This document shows, in pieces, positions 59,737 to 64,000 of a stretch of 64,000 bases of DNA. Source of the DNA: Streptomyces sp. Edi2 (lineage in GTDB: Bacteria > Actinomycetota > Actinomycetes > Streptomycetales > Streptomycetaceae); the NCBI RefSeq assembly GCF_040253635.1, contig NZ_JBEJGX010000003.1, forward strand, positions 248,001 to 312,000, in the 5' to 3' direction. Position numbers and translations under genes: made by a program. The first letter of the stretch is position 1. The number at the start of each line of letters is the position of its first letter. The notes beneath the pieces are model-generated. The model was not told the DNA's origin. It made no database searches and saw only the letters and a list, made by a program, of their open reading frames with translations.

Positions 59737-60840
59737 CTAGGTGCCGCTACGTCGAATCACACGTGCCCCTGGGTCATGTGACGGCCACTCCCGTCCGACG
59801 CGTGACGTCCACACCCGCTCGACGCCGGAGTGCGGCCGCTCCCGTCCGGCCGGGACGAGCAGCGGGCCGGCGCCGGCGCCGGTCCAGACGCCCACGCTGT
59901 GCGTGGTCGCCGCGGACGGACGCCCGGGCCGAGGCGTCCGCGCCCTCACCCGGGATGACACCAGCCTCGCCCCGACGAAGACCATCGCCGTTGCCGCCAG
60001 ATACCCCAGTTCGAGCACCGCGGCATGGGTCGGGGCAACCCTCGCCGACCAGCCCGCGCCGCGCTGTACGCCCTCGAACACCACACGATTGACGCTCAGG
60101 AAGGCCACATGGGTGCCGATCGCCGCCCACAGCGGCGCAGGTCCCGGCGCCGTCCGGGCGGCCACCAGCGTGAGCCCGAAGACCGAGAGCAACACCAGGT
60201 AGGCGATGGGATCCTGCCCCTCGGGGGTGAGGCCCATCGGCGCGGACGCCACGCCCACGAGCCGGGACACCCCGGCCTGCACCACGGTGGAGGCCGCCGG
60301 CACCAGCAGGAAAACCGCAGTCACCCCCAGGGCGGAGACCACTCCGCCGAGCCGGTCGCGCAACGAGGCCCAGGCATAGCCGCGCAGCGTCGCCTCCTCG
60401 GGCAGCGCCTCCAGCAGCACGGCCACCACGGCGTTGCCCACCAGGAACGAGGCGAGGGCCGCCGGGTCCAGGCCGGACCAGCGGACCCACCCGAGCGCGG
60501 TGCCGGCCCCGAGCACGGCGGCAGCACAGGAGACGGTGACGGCCAGGCCGCGGAAGAAGCCGAGTGGCGCCGAGGAAAGGGGACCGAGCCCCAGCGGACA
60601 GCGCCTCGCCGACCGGGCGGCCCGCAACCCCAGGACGGTGGGCACGGCCAGCGCACTCACCAGCGCGGCAGGCAGCAGCTGCCGCACCAGACCGTCGGCA
60701 CCGAGCGCCCTGGCGAACACCTCCCCCAGCGCATTCCCCGCTCCCAGTGCGCACGCCATCACCGCGCCGCCCAGGAACGCTCTCCCCCAGGCCCGCCCCG
60801 CGGAGCCCCGAGCCGGCGTCGTGCCGTACGTCGTAGCCAT
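59737..60840 (-). CDS. CPBP-family intramembrane protease
   Basis: A 367-residue membrane protein with about eight segments. The CPBP motif is LLEALPEEATLRGYAWASL, with the EExxxR pair of catalytic residues. A further conserved histidine segment is IGTHVAFLSVNR. The last 60 residues form a basic, Ser/Thr-rich tail. CPBP proteases cleave or process membrane or peptide substrates, some in bacteriocin immunity. No precursor gene lies next to it. Confidence 0.87.
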   Translation of the reverse strand: MATTYGTTPARGSAGRAWGRAFLGGAVMACALGAGNALGEVFARALGADGLVRQLLPAALVSALAVPTVLGLRAARSARRCPLGLGPLSSAPLGFFRGLAVTVSCAAAVLGAGTALGWVRWSGLDPAALASFLVGNAVVAVLLEALPEEATLRGYAWASLRDRLGGVVSALGVTAVFLLVPAASTVVQAGVSRLVGVASAPMGLTPEGQDPIAYLVLLSVFGLTLVAARTAPGPAPLWAAIGTHVAFLSVNRVVFEGVQRGAGWSARVAPTHAAVLELGYLAATAMVFVGARLVSSRVRARTPRPGRPSAATTHSVGVWTGAGAGPLLVPAGRERPHSGVERVWTSRVGREWPSHDPGARVIRRSGT

Positions 60841-61260
60841 CGGCTCTCCCTTCGCGTTCGGCGGGAAAGGCGTCCGAGTTCATCCGGATACGCCCGGATG
60901 CATCCTGGTGTGTGCGCCGGAATCTTCCCCGCGCATCGAACCGGGCAGGTGGTGGGGTTCGTCACCCCGGTACCGGACGCCGGACACCGGACGGGTGCCG
61001 GACCGCCGCACCCCGCAAGCTCTTCGGGAGCTACGTGTGCCCGCGGCATCGACCATGAAGCCGCCCACCGGCGCGCCCGACACGAACGGCTCCCGAAACC
61101 CTCCTGCGGCATGACCTACCGCCGCCGGGGACTACATCCCTCGGCCCAGCGGCCGTACGCGAAGGGCGGAGAGGCCGTCCGATGACGGCGTGGAGGAGAA
61201 CGGCGTCCGGACGAGGGCCCGGCACATTCGCCCGCCCGCTCCCGGCGCAGCCACGGCGGG
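60841..61260. other. Intergenic region between CPBP and permease genes
   Basis: 420 bp. GGATGCATCC (60896-60905) is a 10-bp palindrome 56 bp before the CPBP start, with a nearby ATCCGGAT. No gene or terminator hairpin can be supported in the rest. Confidence 0.4.
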
Positions 61261-62658
61261 CTACTGCTCCGTGCGCCCCGTACCCGCCGTACGCGCACTC
61301 ACAAAGAGCCTCAACGGGGCATAGACCGCCACAGAAACGATGAACGCGACGTAGTAGGCGAGATCGGCGCCATGCAGTGCGGCAGCGACCGGGCCGACGA
61401 ACAGGGTCGTGTCCATGAAGGGCACGGCCGCGGCGAACGCGACGACAAAGGCGAGGCACGCGGGCCACCACGGCTGGGGACGGGCGAACTCGGCCCCGAC
61501 GTCGATCGGCGCGCCGTGACGGGCCTTGGCACGCAGCCTCGCGTCGACGAGCACAATGCCCACGAACCCGGGGATCCAGTAGCCCACGAACAACAGCAGG
61601 TTCTGGAAGCGCACCGCGGTGTCCGCGGCGTGCATCCACAGCACCAGCAGAAAACCGAGTACGGCCGCGGCCGCCGCGGCGAGCGGCCGGGGTATCCGTA
61701 TACCGGCCGTCTGGAGCGCCAGGGAGCCGCTGTAGTCGTTCATGGCGTTGCTGCACACCGCCGCGGCCGCAACGGCCAGCAGGCCGAAGGCGCCGAGGAC
61801 CCCGCCGCCCAGCAGTCCGTGCACCCCGGCAGCGGTCTGATCGGTGAACAGCTCGGCTCCCCACAGCCCCAGCGCCTGCACCCAGGCGAACGAGAGCACC
61901 ATGCCGAGCATGGAGTACCAGAACATCCTGGGCCGGGAGGTCTCACGCGGCAGGTAGCGGCTGAAGTCCGACGCATAGGGGGCCCACGAGATGGCCAGAC
62001 TGAGCGCAATGGTGCTGGTCAGGACAAAGGCACCCAGACGATCAGCGCCGTGTGCGGAGCTCGATACGGGAAGCGGCACCCCGGACAGCAGCTTGACGCT
62101 CAGGACCACGAATGCGGCACCCAGCACAAAGGTCATCACCGTTTGGAGCTGATGGAGCGCCTCGTAGCCGAAGACGCCGACGGCTCCCTGGAGCAGCAGG
62201 ACCACCAGCGCGCCCAGCCAGAACGGCCAGCCGAGCAGCTGGGCCAGCGCCTCACCGCCGAAGAGGCCGATCAGCGCGTCCCAGGCGACGGAGGAGAGCC
62301 ACTGCATGATGCCGGGCAGTGCCACACCACGGCCGAAGGCCAGCCGCGACAGCGGTAGCTGACCGGTCCCGGTCTGGCTGCCCCAGGTGCCGAGGTAGGC
62401 GGCGGGCACCGCGCCGACGACGGTGCCGAGCACCATGGCCGTGAGAGCCGTCCAGAAGTCCAGCCCCAGGGAGATGCCCACGGTGCCGGAGAAGACTCCG
62501 GTCATCGTGAGGTTGGGGGCGAACCACACGGTGAAAAGGCGGGCAGATTTGCCGTAACGGTTGCTTTCGGGCACCGGCTCGATACCGTGCCGCTCGACCG
62601 CCAGGTCACCGGGATGGGCAGGCATCCGCCCTCGGAAGGCGGATTCTTCGATGGTCAT
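61261..62658 (-). CDS. Purine/cytosine permease (NCS1, CodB-like)
   Basis: A 465-residue NCS1 transporter with about 12 membrane segments. PESNRYGKSARLFTVWFAPNL begins the first segment, GQLPLSRLAFGRG lies in the loop after segment 3, and ISWAPYASDFSRYLP is the substrate-site segment. NAMNDYSGSLALQ follows. It takes up cytosine, purines or related bases with H+ or Na+. No deaminase is beside it; the amidohydrolase at 45810 is 14 kb away. A normal carrier without the Cys/His tail of 18462-20144. Confidence 0.9.
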   Translation of the reverse strand: MTIEESAFRGRMPAHPGDLAVERHGIEPVPESNRYGKSARLFTVWFAPNLTMTGVFSGTVGISLGLDFWTALTAMVLGTVVGAVPAAYLGTWGSQTGTGQLPLSRLAFGRGVALPGIMQWLSSVAWDALIGLFGGEALAQLLGWPFWLGALVVLLLQGAVGVFGYEALHQLQTVMTFVLGAAFVVLSVKLLSGVPLPVSSSAHGADRLGAFVLTSTIALSLAISWAPYASDFSRYLPRETSRPRMFWYSMLGMVLSFAWVQALGLWGAELFTDQTAAGVHGLLGGGVLGAFGLLAVAAAAVCSNAMNDYSGSLALQTAGIRIPRPLAAAAAAVLGFLLVLWMHAADTAVRFQNLLLFVGYWIPGFVGIVLVDARLRAKARHGAPIDVGAEFARPQPWWPACLAFVVAFAAAVPFMDTTLFVGPVAAALHGADLAYYVAFIVSVAVYAPLRLFVSARTAGTGRTEQ

Positions 62659-62858
62659 GACTCTCCAGGCTCAACGGATGCGCCGCCCTACGGTAGGCCG
62701 GGCGGTCGGCCCACCCGTCACGGCCCCCTGACGCAGCCCCCTGGCACGGTGCCGCCGGCCATGGCTGGACGGAGGCATACGCCGTCCCAGGGGGCGGTCG
62801 GTGATCACGACAATCCGAGAGACCCGATGGAGCGACCCGAGCGACCCGAGGTCAAGGA
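62659..62858. other. Intergenic region upstream of the permease gene
   Basis: 200 bp between the permease (-) and the beta-helix gene (-). GAGCGACCC occurs as a 9-bp tandem pair near 62831-62848. No gene. Confidence 0.45.
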
Positions 62859-64000
62859 TCAGGGATAGGACACCACCGTCGACGGCACCGTCGAGGTGCC
62901 CGAGGTGGGGGCGCCGACGCCGTTGATCACGTGCTCGTACTGCCCCTTGCCGCCGAGGGAGACCACGAGCAGATCGTGGAGCTTCACGCCCGGCTTCTCC
63001 GGGGCCTCGAAGCCGTGGTCCTGGCGGATGGTGGGATCCACGTTGTAGAAGCAGTAGCTGCCCAGGCCCCACCCTTCGTGCGTGGTCACCCCGTCGGCGA
63101 TCTTGTACGCGGCGTACCCCTTGGTGCTGCCGTTCTGCACCGCGGCCTGGTCGGGTGCGTCGTACGCCTTCTCATTCTGGAAGAAGACGGTGCGTCCCCG
63201 CTCACCGCGCCACTCCACGTCGTACTTGTTGAAGTGCTCGACGAAGAGCCCGGTCGCCAGGACGTCATCGCCGTTGACCCGGACCCCGTAGTCGGCCCGG
63301 TTGGTCTCCCAGCCCACACCGTCCCCGTGGTCGGCACGCCAGACCCAGGTGTGGTCGACGATGGTGTGGTGGCTGTTGATCACCATGCTGGTGGTCGCCT
63401 TGCCGGCGCCCGCCCCGCCGATCCGGATGAAGACGTCCTGCACCGTGGTCGGATTGGCGGCGTGGTCTGCAAAAGCGCCCTCGGGGCCGACCTCCAGCAG
63501 CGTGGTGGAGTTGACCGGTCCGGCATCGATCAGGAATCCGGCGAGCCGCACACCGTCGACGTCGGCGACCTTCACGGCCGTGACACCGTTGTCCGGAACG
63601 AGGGTCGCATACCCCAGCCCCAGGACCACGGTGTTCGGGCGCTGGACGTCTATCGGCCGGTCGAGGTGATAAATCCCGGGCGTGAGAAGCACGTTGAGGC
63701 CCTGCGCCAGCGCGGCGTTGAGGGTCGCCGCGGCCACGCCGGGCCTGGCCACATAGAACTGTCCGAGCGGCAGGGACCGGCCTCGTGGTGTGCCGCTTCC
63801 CCAGGTGGTGCCGCGCGCGTTGGTGCGCTGATCGGGCAGGAAGACCCGGTAGTCGGCCCCGTCGAGGTAGAGGAACGGCTTTTCGCGGGAGACCGGGGTG
63901 GTGTCGAGAGTGGTGTACGGGGGGTTGGGGAAGCTCTGCGCGGGGGCTCCCTCGACCCCCGAGAACACCATGTTCCACACGGCGTTGTTCCAGCCGCCCA
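62859..64000 (-). CDS. Secreted right-handed beta-helix protein (C-terminal part, runs off the window)
   Basis: At least 380 codons of a beta-helix protein of the pectate-lyase-like superfamily; the frame is still open at base 64000. Repeated coil segments: DGVRLAGFLIDAGPVNSTTL, TTVQDVFIRIGG, SHHTIVDHTWVWRADH, YGVRVNGDDVLATGLFVEH. In actinobacteria such proteins are often labelled adenylyl cyclase in error; they are extracellular sugar-binding or glycan-cutting proteins. No catalytic residues can be picked with confidence. The missing N-terminus should carry the signal peptide. Confidence 0.8.
   Translation of the reverse strand, partial: GGWNNAVWNMVFSGVEGAPAQSFPNPPYTTLDTTPVSREKPFLYLDGADYRVFLPDQRTNARGTTWGSGTPRGRSLPLGQFYVARPGVAAATLNAALAQGLNVLLTPGIYHLDRPIDVQRPNTVVLGLGYATLVPDNGVTAVKVADVDGVRLAGFLIDAGPVNSTTLLEVGPEGAFADHAANPTTVQDVFIRIGGAGAGKATTSMVINSHHTIVDHTWVWRADHGDGVGWETNRADYGVRVNGDDVLATGLFVEHFNKYDVEWRGERGRTVFFQNEKAYDAPDQAAVQNGSTKGYAAYKIADGVTTHEGWGLGSYCFYNVDPTIRQDHGFEAPEKPGVKLHDLLVVSLGGKGQYEHVINGVGAPTSGTSTVPSTVVSYP

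Noticed and set aside
45810..62658. Cytosine permease plus deaminase (codBA) operon
   Set aside because: The permease at 61261 and the amidohydrolase at 45810 are 14 kb apart and belong to different operons.

Overview
The window is a piece of a Streptomyces-type actinobacterial chromosome. Coding frames are GC-rich with strong third-position GC bias, starts are ATG/GTG with GGAGG-like ribosome sites, and the gene families are typical of the genus: MsiK-dependent sugar ABC operons, ECF and HATPase regulators, CAP and M64 exoproteins, vdcBCD, a HelR-like RNA polymerase recycler. There are about 57 protein genes. I saw no rRNA, tRNA, CRISPR array or intact insertion sequence.

Layout. 1-7.3 kb: the end of a PadR regulator gene, a solute-binding protein, then a GH13 glucosidase with a sugar-binding lipoprotein and two permeases. 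The first permease carries a large folded insert in an extracytoplasmic loop, and no ATPase is encoded. 7.5-13.2 kb: an acetyltransferase, a HelD/HelR-like ATPase, a secreted AMIN-like protein, and a hydrolase/TetR divergent pair around a clear operator. 13.3-16.7 kb: a DeoR, Zn-dehydrogenase and MFS set that looks like polyol use. 16.7-26.1 kb: a TPR protein, an NCS1 permease with a Cys/His-rich tail, a DinB-like protein, a second short Rho factor, a methyltransferase, a HAD protein, and a hydrolase/SRPBCC operon with its TetR. 26-31 kb: a secreted beta-rich protein, a GH114 lipoprotein and a cytochrome bd oxidase. 31-37 kb: a non-oxidative aromatic acid decarboxylase operon (vdcB, vdcC, vdcD plus a small fourth gene) with a divergent AraC regulator, then gene remnants, a long hairpin and a LuxR regulator. 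37-45 kb: a quinone reductase-like enzyme, a lamin-tail protein, an M64 peptidase and the most unusual locus: an ECF sigma factor, a zinc anti-sigma motif, a membrane segment and an extracellular CAP domain in one 532-residue chain, divergent from a second membrane-anchored CAP protein. 44.3-45.8 kb: a dienelactone-hydrolase-like lipoprotein and a divergent MarR.

45.8-52.5 kb is a compact seven-gene operon, most genes overlapping by a few bases: methyltransferase, thermostable-hemolysin-like protein, AMP-dependent ligase, Fe/2-oxoglutarate oxygenase, second methyltransferase, SnoaL-like protein and amidohydrolase. It reads as a small biosynthetic pathway without PKS or NRPS genes, and I cannot name its product. 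53.4-64 kb: a WrbA-like flavoprotein sharing AAAGCTTT operator sequence with the MarR locus, a small secreted protein behind a perfect Crp-type palindrome, DUF4326 and FhaA-N-terminal-like proteins, an acetyltransferase, FabV enoyl reductase behind a coupled leader ORF, a serine-kinase-like HATPase, a CPBP protease, a cytosine/purine permease and the 3' part of a secreted beta-helix protein.
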